Of a stretch of 58,488 nt of DNA, positions 47,830-55,881 are shown one piece after another. Source of the stretch: Flavobacteriales bacterium (GTDB lineage Bacteria > Bacteroidota > Bacteroidia > Flavobacteriales > JASBRU01); the NCBI GenBank assembly GCA_030149285.1, contig JASBRU010000006.1, positions 128,170-186,657 of the forward strand, written 5' to 3'. A program made the position numbers and the translations under genes. The first letter of the stretch is position 1. Each line of letters begins with the position of its first letter. The notes under the pieces were generated by a model. The model was not told where the DNA came from, did no database searches, and saw nothing but the letters and a program-made list of their open reading frames with translations.

Positions 47830-49713
47830 TTAAGCTTCATATTCCGATAGTTCTAACCAACGCATTTCTTTTGTTTCTAGGTTGGCTACAATCTCATTCA
47901 TTTCTCTAGATAGCTTTTCTATCTCTTCGGCATCGCTATTATTTTGGCTGAATAAGTTAGTAATTTCTGCTTTTCTTTCCTCCAACTTCTCAATGTCCTT
48001 TTCCAGTTGCTCAAACTCCAGCTTCTCTTTATAGCTAAGTTTTACTTTTGGTTTCTCTACTTTTTTAGGTTCAGCCTTTGGGGTTTGTGCTTTTTCTATT
48101 TGGCGCTCTGCTTTCTTTTCTGCCTGCTCTTTGGCTTTTTTATGCGCTCTGTACTCGCTGTAGCTACCTATAAAATCATTTACCTCACCATTCCCTTCAA
48201 ATACAAAAAGGTGCTCGGTCAGTTTATCCATAAAGTACCTATCGTGCGTAACAATTACCAAACAACCCTGAAACTCCATTAGAAAATCTTCTAGCACATT
48301 TAAGGTCAAAATATCTAAATCATTGGTAGGCTCATCCAGTATCAAAAAGTTAGGGTTACTCATTAATACCGTCAGTAAGTACAACCTTCGGCGCTCACCT
48401 CCACTTAGTTTAGATACAAATGTGTATTGCGCATCGCCTTCAAATAAAAAGCGTTCTAGCATTTGCGATGCACTTATTTGGCTTCCTTTACGCCCCACAG
48501 GTATATATTCTGCAATATCTTTTATAACCTCTATAACGCGTTTATCATCTTTTAGGGTAATACCATCTTGGGTATAGTAACCATACTTTACAGTTTCTCC
48601 GGTTATTACCTTACCCCCATCTAACTCTTCACGGCCTGTAATCAACTTTAAAAAAGTAGATTTTCCGGTTCCGTTATTACCTACAATACCCAAACGCTCT
48701 CCTTTACGAAAAGAGTAATCAAAACCATTAAGTATAACTTTATCGCCGTAGCTTTTACGCAAACGGTGTAGCTCTAGTATTTTTCCTCCCAAGCGAGTCA
48801 TGGCAATTTCCATCTCTACTTGTTTGTTATCTACTTTTTTACTGGCTTGCTCTTTTATCCCTTCAAAGGCATCTACGCGGGCTTTACTTTTTGTACCACG
48901 TGCTTTGGGCTGACGGCGTATCCATTCCAGCTCCTTTTTCATTAGGTTTTTGGCCTTATCGGTAGTTACGCTTTCATTCTCTTGACGCTCTGTTTTTTTC
49001 TCTAAAAAGTAACTGTAGTTACCCTTATGTCTGTACAACCTACCATCTTCCATTTCTAAAATCTCATCACATACGCGCTCTAAAAAATAGCGGTCGTGCG
49101 TAACCATTAGCAAGCTTAGGTTGTCTCGGCTTAGGTATTCTTCCAGCCACTCAATCATTTCAAGGTCTAAGTGGTTGGTAGGCTCATCTAGTATCAATAA
49201 GTCGGGCTCCTCCATTAACACCTTGGCAAGTGCCACACGCTTTTGTTGCCCACCCGATAGATTCTCTACTTTCAGGCTAAGGTCTTTTAACTCTAACCTG
49301 CCTAAAATCTGTTTTACTTTGGCTTCAAAATCCCAAGCTTTTAAGCGTTCCATATTATCCATAGCCGCTTGCATGTGCTCTGCTTTGTTAGGATCTGTTA
49401 TGGTAGCCTCGTACTCCCTTATGGCAGCCAACACGGGGTTATCAGATTCAAAAACAGCTTCTTCTATAGTTTTACCCGCAGGTAATTGTGGGTCTTGCCC
49501 AAGGTATAACACACGTACTTCTTTACGAAGCGTTACTTGTCCGCTATCTGCAGTATCTAAACCCGATATAATTTTTAGGAGACTAGATTTTCCGGTTCCG
49601 TTTTTGGCCACCAAGGCCATTTTTTGACCTTTATTGATGCCAAAAGAAAGGTCTTTAAATAATACTCTGGCTCCGTACGACTTGGTTAAATTCTCTACCG
49701 AAAGGTAATTCAT
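47830..49713 (-). CDS. ABC-F family ATPase (Uup-like)
   Basis: A 627-residue soluble protein with two ABC ATPase domains. Domain 1: Walker A AKNGTGKSS, signature NLSGGQQKRVALAKV, Walker B LLILDEPTNHLD. Domain 2: Walker A GNNGTGKST, signature KLSGGERRRL, Walker B FLILDEPTNDLD. The linker and a C-terminal coiled coil (residues about 540-627, KLEFEQLEKDIEKLEERKAE) match Uup. ABC-F factors act on the ribosome E site to rescue stalled translation or confer antibiotic tolerance; Uup also affects DNA structure. ATG 49713 is preferred over an in-frame GTG at 49719. Confidence 0.9.
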   Translation of the reverse strand: MNYLSVENLTKSYGARVLFKDLSFGINKGQKMALVAKNGTGKSSLLKIISGLDTADSGQVTLRKEVRVLYLGQDPQLPAGKTIEEAVFESDNPVLAAIREYEATITDPNKAEHMQAAMDNMERLKAWDFEAKVKQILGRLELKDLSLKVENLSGGQQKRVALAKVLMEEPDLLILDEPTNHLDLEMIEWLEEYLSRDNLSLLMVTHDRYFLERVCDEILEMEDGRLYRHKGNYSYFLEKKTERQENESVTTDKAKNLMKKELEWIRRQPKARGTKSKARVDAFEGIKEQASKKVDNKQVEMEIAMTRLGGKILELHRLRKSYGDKVILNGFDYSFRKGERLGIVGNNGTGKSTFLKLITGREELDGGKVITGETVKYGYYTQDGITLKDDKRVIEVIKDIAEYIPVGRKGSQISASQMLERFLFEGDAQYTFVSKLSGGERRRLYLLTVLMSNPNFLILDEPTNDLDILTLNVLEDFLMEFQGCLVIVTHDRYFMDKLTEHLFVFEGNGEVNDFIGSYSEYRAHKKAKEQAEKKAERQIEKAQTPKAEPKKVEKPKVKLSYKEKLEFEQLEKDIEKLEERKAEITNLFSQNNSDAEEIEKLSREMNEIVANLETKEMRWLELSEYEA

Positions 49714-49765
49714 GCACACAATGTTTTAGGTGCGCTAAGGTACTGAAAAGAGTATGATTGATAAG

Positions 49766-50386
49766 CTATTGTTCTGCTTCGTGCTCAGCCCTAATTTTAG
49801 AGAAGTAATTTGTATAAAATACAACATAGTCATTATCAAATTTCTCAGGCATAACAGACAGAACCTTTTGCATACTTAATTCTATTTCTTTCTCTGGATT
49901 TTCTGCCCAATATATACTATAAGAATGTAAGCCTACTAACTTATCTATTAATTTTTCTTTAGCTAGCTCTACTTTTCTTTCATTAAAAATATTATTAAAG
50001 AAATGGAAAACTAAATCAGGTTTATGTCTTACATAATAATCGACAACATTGCTCAAGTCTTCTGCCAAATAACCATCTACATGTTGTGATAAATCTACCA
50101 AGAGACCTACCTTAACACCCTCGTATTCCGAATCCTCTGAGCTTTTAGGCAACAACCAACTTATAAGTTCCTGTATTGTATCAACATCAAGTTTTGCATA
50201 ACCATCGTAAATATAATTACCAACATAAGAGGGCATCGGCTCAGTATTCTCTCTCAAAATAGCACTCTCATTTATAATACTCTCATATGATGACATAAAA
50301 TACTTGTCATCTTTCAAGTCATATTTTGTACCAATACTCTCGCAGCAACATAATAATAGCGGTAAAAACAATAATAGATTTTTCAT
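49766..50386 (-). CDS. Lipoprotein of unknown function
   Basis: A 206-residue protein with a Cys-rich lipoprotein signal (LLLFLPLLLCCCESIG). The mature part is alpha-helical and acidic with an ITEGR-free, repeat-free sequence; no family recognised. ATG 50386 is chosen over the open frame at 50431, since the latter adds a polar stretch in front of the signal. It faces away from the DinB gene; 100 bp of shared upstream region hold no clear promoter. Confidence 0.6.
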   Translation of the reverse strand: MKNLLLFLPLLLCCCESIGTKYDLKDDKYFMSSYESIINESAILRENTEPMPSYVGNYIYDGYAKLDVDTIQELISWLLPKSSEDSEYEGVKVGLLVDLSQHVDGYLAEDLSNVVDYYVRHKPDLVFHFFNNIFNERKVELAKEKLIDKLVGLHSYSIYWAENPEKEIELSMQKVLSVMPEKFDNDYVVFYTNYFSKIRAEHEAEQ

Positions 50387-50486
50387 GGTGGAAAGATAGT
50401 TAATGATATATATATTCTCAGTTTTTGTCACACATTACTTAAAAGCGGGTATAACTAATAAACACTATTTAATAATAAATACAATA

Positions 50487-51116
50487 ATGAAAAATGTAAA
50501 ATCAATTACCGCTTTAGTTGCTTTAGCAGTAACTATTGTAGCTATAAGTGCATTTTCAATAGACAAAACAAACTCGATGGAAAAACAAAACACTATAGAA
50601 CTGAGTAAAGAAGCAGAAGAAATTTTAGAAACAAGAAAAGAAGATTTCTTGGGTTTTTGGGAAGAAGCCAAAACCTACACCCTTGCGGTTGCAAACGCAA
50701 TGCCTACAGATAAATACAACACCAAAACATCTGATATGGATGAGGTACGTACTTTTGCACAGCAACTTAAGCACCTAGGGTGGGCAAACAATACAATTTT
50801 GACCTATGCTTTAAAAAACCAAGGCTTCCCGGAAATAGACCCTGAACTTGAAAACAAAGGGTTGGAAAAAGAAGAAATCATTGCCTTTTTAACTAAATCT
50901 TATGATGATGTAGCAAAACGGGTAAAAGAAATGAGTGTAGAAGAGCTAAATGAAAAGATAGTTTTGGCATTACACCCTATGGAACCAAAAGTAACAAGGT
51001 ATGAATATCTAGATTTTTTAAGAGATCATGGTACGCACCACAGAGCCCAAGCTGTTTGCTGTTTAAGAGCAGTAGGCATTACACCACCTACACAACTGTT
51101 TTTCCATATAAAATAA
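50487..51116 (+). CDS. DinB-like protein
   Basis: A 209-residue protein with a signal-like hydrophobic N-terminus (SITALVALAVTIVAISAFS), then a DinB-type four-helix bundle: LGFWEEAKTYTLAVANAMP, FAQQLKHLGWANNTILTYAL and the C-terminal DFLRDHGTHHRAQAVCCLR, in which the metal-binding His residues are conserved. DinB/YfiT proteins bind a metal and act in thiol- or damage-linked chemistry. The exported form is unusual among them. ATG 50487. It precedes a Cys-tailed ECF sigma factor. Confidence 0.75.
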   Translation: MKNVKSITALVALAVTIVAISAFSIDKTNSMEKQNTIELSKEAEEILETRKEDFLGFWEEAKTYTLAVANAMPTDKYNTKTSDMDEVRTFAQQLKHLGWANNTILTYALKNQGFPEIDPELENKGLEKEEIIAFLTKSYDDVAKRVKEMSVEELNEKIVLALHPMEPKVTRYEYLDFLRDHGTHHRAQAVCCLRAVGITPPTQLFFHIK

Positions 51117-51138
51117 TTTATGGTATATTAATAACTGC

Positions 51139-51165
51139 AATACCGAGGGTAGCTCCCTCGGTATT
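51139..51165. terminator. Strong stem between the DinB and sigma genes
   Basis: AATACCGAGGG (51139-51149), loop TAGCT, CCCTCGGTATT (51155-51165), an 11-bp perfect stem. The T tract is short (TTAAATT), so termination may be partial. It lies 20 nt before the sigma-factor ATG. Confidence 0.55.
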
Positions 51166-51184
51166 AAATTAAGCACCAGCCACA

Positions 51185-52072
51185 ATGGAAAACCCTTTTT
51201 CATTAGACAATTACAATGATGCAACTGATGAGCAGCTGGTTACCTTGTCCCTAAAAGGCGATAAAAAAAGCTTAAACAAACTCCTCAAAAGAAACCAGGG
51301 TTACATATTTAATATCTGTTTAAGGATGCTCAGCTCTGTACCCGAAGCTGAAGATGCTACACAAGAGATATTGATTAAAACAGTTACTGCTTTATCTACT
51401 TATGATTCTTCAAAAGCAAGGTTTAGAACATGGTTATATAAGGTGGCTTTTAATCATGTTTTAAAACAGAAGAAAGGCGCTATGGAAAAACAGGTGGTAA
51501 GCTTCAGTAAGTCTTTTGAGAGCTTGGCAAACATACCCGATACAACTGAAGAGGAAAACACATTAATGGATGAACCTGTAAAAGAAATGAAAGCCTATTG
51601 TACAGCGGGTATGCTAATGTGCTTAAGCCGAGAACAACGGCTAATATATATTGTTGGTGAAATTTTTAGGATTAACCATAATCTTGCTGCAGAGTTTTTT
51701 GATATTACTCCGGCTAATTTCAGAAAAAAACTATCTCGTGTGCGAGCCGACCTACACCAATGGATGCATAAAAAATGTGGATTGGTAAACAAAAGCAACC
51801 CTTGCAGATGTAGAAAAAAAACCAAGGAGTATATAAAAAGAGGATATGTAGACCCTAATAACTATACATGGCGAAGTAATTATACCCAAACAATTTGTGA
51901 GGTTATTGATGAAAAACTAGATGATATTGCCGCTACTACAGATGACATTTATGCTTCTATACACAGAGACACTCCTTTTAAAAACAACTTAAAAGCCGAT
52001 GTTATTTATGATGAGATTCTAAACAGAAAAGACTTTACAGAGTTTTATAGGGTTTCAGGTAATCAAGCCTAA
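51185..52072 (+). CDS. ECF-type RNA polymerase sigma factor with Cys-rich C-terminal extension (copy B)
   Basis: A 295-residue sigma-70-family protein, paralogue of 16313-17191. Region 2: YIFNICLRMLSSVPEAEDAT then QEILIKTVT, and ARFRTWLYKVAFNHVL. Region 4: LSREQRLIYIVGEIFRINHN and ITPANFRKKLSRVRADL. The tail starts KKCGLVNKSNPCRCRKK, the same C-G-L-x-N-K-S-N-P-C-R-C as in copy A, then KTKEYIKRGYVDPNNYTWRS. The shared tail suggests a Zn- or redox-binding element or an intramolecular regulator. No anti-sigma factor is nearby. Confidence 0.85.
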   Translation: MENPFSLDNYNDATDEQLVTLSLKGDKKSLNKLLKRNQGYIFNICLRMLSSVPEAEDATQEILIKTVTALSTYDSSKARFRTWLYKVAFNHVLKQKKGAMEKQVVSFSKSFESLANIPDTTEEENTLMDEPVKEMKAYCTAGMLMCLSREQRLIYIVGEIFRINHNLAAEFFDITPANFRKKLSRVRADLHQWMHKKCGLVNKSNPCRCRKKTKEYIKRGYVDPNNYTWRSNYTQTICEVIDEKLDDIAATTDDIYASIHRDTPFKNNLKADVIYDEILNRKDFTEFYRVSGNQA

Positions 52073-52151
52073 ACATTATTTCATTTATTCCGTTGTAGCC
52101 TATCAGTAGGATAGAATTTTAATTTTATCTTCGAGTTATTAAACTGATAGC

Positions 52152-52700
52152 ATGAAAGTATATACCAAAAAAGGCGACAAAGGAGAAACCTCATTGATAG
52201 GCGGAACCCGAGTACCTAAACACCATACACGCATAGAAGCCTACGGAACGGTAGACGAACTAAACTCTTACATCGGTTTGGTACGCGACCAAGAAGTAGA
52301 TAAGCATACGGCAGAAACATTGATAGAAATACAAGACCGTTTATTTACCATCGGTTCATCCTTGGCATCGGACCCCGAAAAATCGAAGATGAAAATACCC
52401 GATTTAAAGGATGATGATATTGCCCTGCTAGAAAAAGAAATGGACAAAATGAACGAAGAGCTACCCGAAATGCGCTCTTTTGTATTACCGGGTGGTCATC
52501 AAGCCGTATCTTTTTGTCATATAGCACGTTGCGTATGCCGCCGTGCAGAGCGCATCAGTACGCAGTTAAGCGAAGATAGTTTTGTTGATGAACGCGTTTT
52601 AAAGTACCTCAACAGACTCTCAGACTACCTATTTGTACTGTCTAGGCTGCTTACAAAGCAATTAAACGCCACCGAAACCCCTTGGAAACCAAGAATGTAA
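52152..52700 (+). CDS. Cob(I)alamin adenosyltransferase (PduO type)
   Basis: A 182-residue ATP:cob(I)alamin adenosyltransferase, which makes coenzyme B12. PduO/MMAB-type marks: MKVYTKKGDKGETSLIGGTR (ATP-binding loop), EAYGTVDELNSYIGLVRD, FVLPGGHQAVSFCHIARCVC, RRAERIST, and YLNRLSDYLFVLSRL. Forms trimers. The upstream region has TATCTTCG, a 7-of-8 -7 box. Transcribed alone; no B12 riboswitch is seen upstream. Confidence 0.9.
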   Translation: MKVYTKKGDKGETSLIGGTRVPKHHTRIEAYGTVDELNSYIGLVRDQEVDKHTAETLIEIQDRLFTIGSSLASDPEKSKMKIPDLKDDDIALLEKEMDKMNEELPEMRSFVLPGGHQAVSFCHIARCVCRRAERISTQLSEDSFVDERVLKYLNRLSDYLFVLSRLLTKQLNATETPWKPRM

Positions 52701-52730
52701 TAAGGTAAAATTAATTTTACATACAAAGGC

Positions 52731-52760
52731 TTGCATAGTTTCCCAAAAAAATTACATTTG
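52731..52760 (+). promoter_or_regulatory. Promoter of the DUF2795-like gene
   Basis: TTG (52731-52733), 19 nt, TACATTTG (52753-52760), a full consensus. Expected start near 52767, 16 nt before ATG 52783. Confidence 0.65.
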
Positions 52761-52782
52761 CAAAAATTTTAACACGAACACA

Positions 52783-53004
52783 ATGTACTGGACTCTTGAA
52801 TTAGCATCTTACTTAAGCGACGCCCCATGGCCTGCTACAAAAGACGAATTAATTGATTACGCTATTCGTACAGGAGCACCTTTAGAGGTAGTAGAAAATC
52901 TTCAATCTATTGAAGATGAGGGAGATTCTTATGAGTCTATCGAAGAAATTTGGCCCGACTATCCATCCGATGAGGACTTTTTGTGGAACGAAGACGAATA
53001 CTAA
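52783..53004 (+). CDS. DUF2795 family protein
   Basis: A 73-residue cytoplasmic protein matching DUF2795: YWTLELASYLSDAPWPATKD, ELIDYAIRTGAPLEVVENLQ, then an acidic tail (DEGDSYESIEEIWPDYPS). These small proteins are near-universal in Bacteroidota, with no assigned function. Single gene with its own promoter and terminator. Confidence 0.8.
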   Translation: MYWTLELASYLSDAPWPATKDELIDYAIRTGAPLEVVENLQSIEDEGDSYESIEEIWPDYPSDEDFLWNEDEY

Positions 53005-53029
53005 GTCCTGAGTGATAAAAGTAAAAAAT

Positions 53030-53060
53030 AAAAAAAGCCCCGCAATGCGGGGCTTTTTTT
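53030..53060. terminator. Bidirectional terminator
   Basis: GCCCCGC (53037-53043), loop AAT, GCGGGGC (53047-53053), flanked by a run of A and seven T (53054-53060). Confidence 0.9.
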
Positions 53061-53106
53061 ATTACAAATAATACTATCTTTAAATTTACTTAAACATCTT
53101 AATTAA

Positions 53107-53307
53107 ATGGAGGCAAAGTTTAAAGTCGGAGACACAGTAAGATTAAAGTCTGGTAGTCCCAAAATGACTATATCTGAAAACAAAATGAGTATCTCCGTAT
53201 CTGGAGAAGTAATGACTTTTACTGGATATGTAAGGTGTACTTGGTTTAATGATGACAAATTAATGGATGCCAGTTTCGATCAAGACACTTTAGATTTAGA
53301 TGAATAA
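53107..53307 (+). CDS. YodC-like (DUF2158) small protein
   Basis: A 66-residue protein with the DUF2158 pattern: FKVGDTVRLKSGSPKMTISE, a strand VMTFTGYVRCTWFNDDKLMD, and FDQDTLDL at the end. YodC-like proteins are small beta-rich proteins of unknown function. A TATCTTTA box lies upstream. Convergent with the SIMPL gene (16 nt). Confidence 0.75.
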   Translation: MEAKFKVGDTVRLKSGSPKMTISENKMSISVSGEVMTFTGYVRCTWFNDDKLMDASFDQDTLDLDE

Positions 53308-53323
53308 TTGTTAATACTTCTTC

Positions 53324-54088
53324 TTATTTTACCCTATACTCTATCGTTAAGTTTTTGTGCACGTACACAGTGCCGTTGTTAATGGTAATTTTGCTTTTAG
53401 CAAGGGTAGTATTGCCGGCTTGCATATTATACATTATTTTGTCTTCCCTGTCCTCCATATAAAAATCATTTTCCATAGCAGGCAAAGCGGTGTTGCCAAT
53501 ACGCAGTATTTCTTTTTCTGATGCTCCCATTCTTTCTACCAATTGCTCAGCTAATACATCTGCCTTGTCAACAGCATTCATATAAGCAGCATTGTTTAGG
53601 CTGTCCATATCGCTGTGTGTAAGAGATAGCCCATGCACATCAATGTCTTTGTCCTCCAATAACTCCGGGTACAATTCTTCTAAAACCTTTAAGTCTTTTA
53701 CCGTTACTCTTGTTGTAACTGAAGAACGATAACCCTTAAATATTCTTTTAGAAGGAGAGCCATCATATTGTCTTACCCAGTCATGCTCTTTATCTCTATT
53801 AATAGCAGTAGTCATAATGTCCTCTTTTTTGATACCGTAACTTTCTAACTGCTTATTCAAAGCCTCAGATTTTTCTACCAAGCAATCTTTAGACTTTTTG
53901 ATGTCTTTATCTAAACAGTTGAGGTAAATAGTAATGCTAGCCTCATTGGGTTGCACCGAAACTTCCCCGGTAGATTGCAACATTATTATTTTGGCTTGTT
54001 CTCTATGGTGTGGCTTATCGCTATGGCAGGCTTGTAAAACAAGCAAAGCCCCTAAGCCTAGTACAAATGCTATTTTATTCAGTTTCAT
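53324..54088 (-). CDS. SIMPL domain lipoprotein
   Basis: A 254-residue lipoprotein (lipobox VLQAC-HSDK). The SIMPL domain is seen as LQSTGEVSVQPNEASITIYL, YGIKKEDIMTTAINRDKEHD, FKGYRSSVTTRVTVKDLKVL, and a late strand LTIEYRVK. SIMPL/BP26 proteins form periplasmic channel-like oligomers, with unclear role in envelope stress. ATG 54088 fits the signal peptide. Confidence 0.85.
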   Translation of the reverse strand: MKLNKIAFVLGLGALLVLQACHSDKPHHREQAKIIMLQSTGEVSVQPNEASITIYLNCLDKDIKKSKDCLVEKSEALNKQLESYGIKKEDIMTTAINRDKEHDWVRQYDGSPSKRIFKGYRSSVTTRVTVKDLKVLEELYPELLEDKDIDVHGLSLTHSDMDSLNNAAYMNAVDKADVLAEQLVERMGASEKEILRIGNTALPAMENDFYMEDREDKIMYNMQAGNTTLAKSKITINNGTVYVHKNLTIEYRVK

Positions 54089-54182
54089 ATAATTTGGTTT
54101 TAAATTATTGTTTGCTACTTATAAGAGTAAAGTACAGCATAATTTCCATAAAAAGAACTAAATTTACTTACGATTATTGCCA

Positions 54183-54959
54183 ATGCAAGTACTACCTATA
54201 CATACTAGTTTAGCACCCTTTGTAAAGGAAATTTTATTGCTAGAAAGCAAAGAAGATACAAAGCATACCCTACCCTTTTATGCAGATGGATTTGCCGGTA
54301 TAGCCTATACAAAATCTCAGAACCCCTTTTATATACAACCCTTAAACAAAAAGCTATCTAACTTTTATTTATTTGGGCAAACCATAGACCCTATGCAGTT
54401 GATAGTAGAAGGCTCTTATAAAATGATTGCCCTACGCCTATACCCTTTTGCCAGCAGAATATTAATTGGTGTAGACCCTAAAGAACTAAATGATGATTGC
54501 TATAATTTACACCAAGTAAAAAATATAAATACCGGCAAAACTGTAAAACAGCTAGATGAAACAGATGATAACGCTGAAATAATAACCATACTTATTGATT
54601 ATTTTAACGAACTACTACAAAATGCATCTAGAGACCCTGATAATAGAGTGCGCCTTGCCACTAACTTAATACTTAAAGCAAATGGCGCCATCAGTATAAA
54701 AGAAATTAGAGACCGCTTGTACATTACAGAGCGTACTTTAGAAAGGAACTTTTTAAAAGAAATAGGCGTTACCCCCAAGCAGTTTGCAAAAATCATACAG
54801 TTTAGCACCTCTATGAAACAAATGAGCGAGGCCGATTATATAAGCCTAACAGATGTTGCTTACGATAGCGGTTATACCGATCAATCTCATTTCATCAGAA
54901 GCTTTAAGCAGTTTACAGGTAAAACCCCAAAAGAAATTCAAAAGCAAATTTCAGCCTAA
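54183..54959 (+). CDS. AraC-family transcriptional regulator
   Basis: A 258-residue regulator. An N-terminal DUF6597-type cupin-like sensing domain is present (LPIHTSLAPFVKEILLLES, FLFGQTIDPMQLIVEGSYKM-like segment). The C-terminal AraC double helix-turn-helix is residues about 160-255 (ISIKEIRDRLYITERTLERN, DVAYDSGYTDQSHFIRSFKQ, FTGKTPKE). The NAD(P)-binding oxidoreductase follows at 55052 with a palindrome in its promoter, so it is the probable target. ATG 54183 over TTG 54177. Confidence 0.85.
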   Translation: MQVLPIHTSLAPFVKEILLLESKEDTKHTLPFYADGFAGIAYTKSQNPFYIQPLNKKLSNFYLFGQTIDPMQLIVEGSYKMIALRLYPFASRILIGVDPKELNDDCYNLHQVKNINTGKTVKQLDETDDNAEIITILIDYFNELLQNASRDPDNRVRLATNLILKANGAISIKEIRDRLYITERTLERNFLKEIGVTPKQFAKIIQFSTSMKQMSEADYISLTDVAYDSGYTDQSHFIRSFKQFTGKTPKEIQKQISA

Positions 54960-54988
54960 TAATCAATTAGTTGTGTTTGTCGGTTTTG

Positions 54989-55022
54989 TTCAATTTTAGC
55001 AATTGAACCCGCTATAGTTTTG
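54989..55022 (+). promoter_or_regulatory. Promoter and operator of the NAD(P)-binding oxidoreductase
   Basis: The perfect palindrome TTCAATT-TTAGC-AATTGAA (54989-55007) is followed 7 nt later by the -7 box TAGTTTTG (55015-55022). The palindrome covers the -33 position, which has no TTG, so transcription likely depends on an activator such as the adjacent AraC protein. Confidence 0.5.
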
Positions 55023-55051
55023 CCCCATAATTAGTAACAAACTTTATAGCA

Positions 55052-55678
55052 ATGAAAAAAATCATCATTTTTGGTTCTACCGGAACAGTAGGAAAACATC
55101 TTGTAGAACAAGCCTTAGAACAAGGACACCTTGTAACTGCCTTTACAAGAAACAAAACCAAGCTAGAAACTAAGCATCAAAATCTTACAATAGTAGAAGG
55201 TGATGTACTAAACAGCACCCACGTAAAAAATGCTATTGAAGGACATGATACCGTTATGTGTACACTAGGTGCTGGTCGTAAAGGAGTTATTCGTTCTCTA
55301 GGAACCTTAAATATTATAAAGGGGATGCAGGCTACCGGCGTAAAAAAACTAATTTGCCAAAGCACATTAGGTGCCGGAGATAGCGTAAACAACCTCAACT
55401 TCTTTTGGAAAAGAATAATGTTTGGGTGGTTTTTAAAAGAAGCTTATGAAGACCATCAATTACAAGAAAAACATGTAAGAGAAAGCAATTTAGACTGGAC
55501 AATAATAAGACCGGCAGCTTTTACGGATGGCCCAAAAACCGGAAAGTACAAACACGGTTTCAATACAAACGATAAAAGTATAAGCCTAAAAATTGCACGT
55601 GCAGATGTTGCTGATTTTATGCTAAAACAACTAAGCAACACTAACTACCAGTTTAGCACACCGGGACTCTCTTACTAA
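55052..55678 (+). CDS. NAD(P)-binding oxidoreductase (atypical SDR, NmrA/SDR_a5-like)
   Basis: A 208-residue Rossmann protein: IFGSTGTVGKHLVEQALEQG (glycine-rich loop), a beta-2 with Arg (AFTRNKTKL, NADP preference), VEGDVLNSTHVKNAIEGHDT, CTLGAG, and WTIIRPAAFTDGPKTG. It lacks the classical Y-x-x-x-K, as in NmrA-like and other atypical SDRs. Likely a reductase or isomerase-type NADPH enzyme; substrate unknown. Regulated together with or by the AraC gene upstream. Confidence 0.85.
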   Translation: MKKIIIFGSTGTVGKHLVEQALEQGHLVTAFTRNKTKLETKHQNLTIVEGDVLNSTHVKNAIEGHDTVMCTLGAGRKGVIRSLGTLNIIKGMQATGVKKLICQSTLGAGDSVNNLNFFWKRIMFGWFLKEAYEDHQLQEKHVRESNLDWTIIRPAAFTDGPKTGKYKHGFNTNDKSISLKIARADVADFMLKQLSNTNYQFSTPGLSY

Positions 55679-55697
55679 AAAACTCATCTCCCTATTT

Positions 55698-55723
55698 AAA
55701 GCCCCACAGTGTGGGGCTTTTTT
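55698..55723. terminator. Bidirectional terminator
   Basis: AAAGCCCCAC (55698-55707), loop AGT, GTGGGGCTTT (55711-55720) running into a T tract to 55723. Confidence 0.85.
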
Positions 55724-55881
55724 GTTTATAATTCTTAAATCAGTTCTGCCACTTTGTCCCCATTTTGTATTTGGTAACATTATTGATATACTACATCCCA
55801 AATATGTAAACGCAAAGGGTACTGTTTTTGCGGTATTTTCCGTTAATTTGTAACCCTTACCAAATAAGAAAACTATAATTT

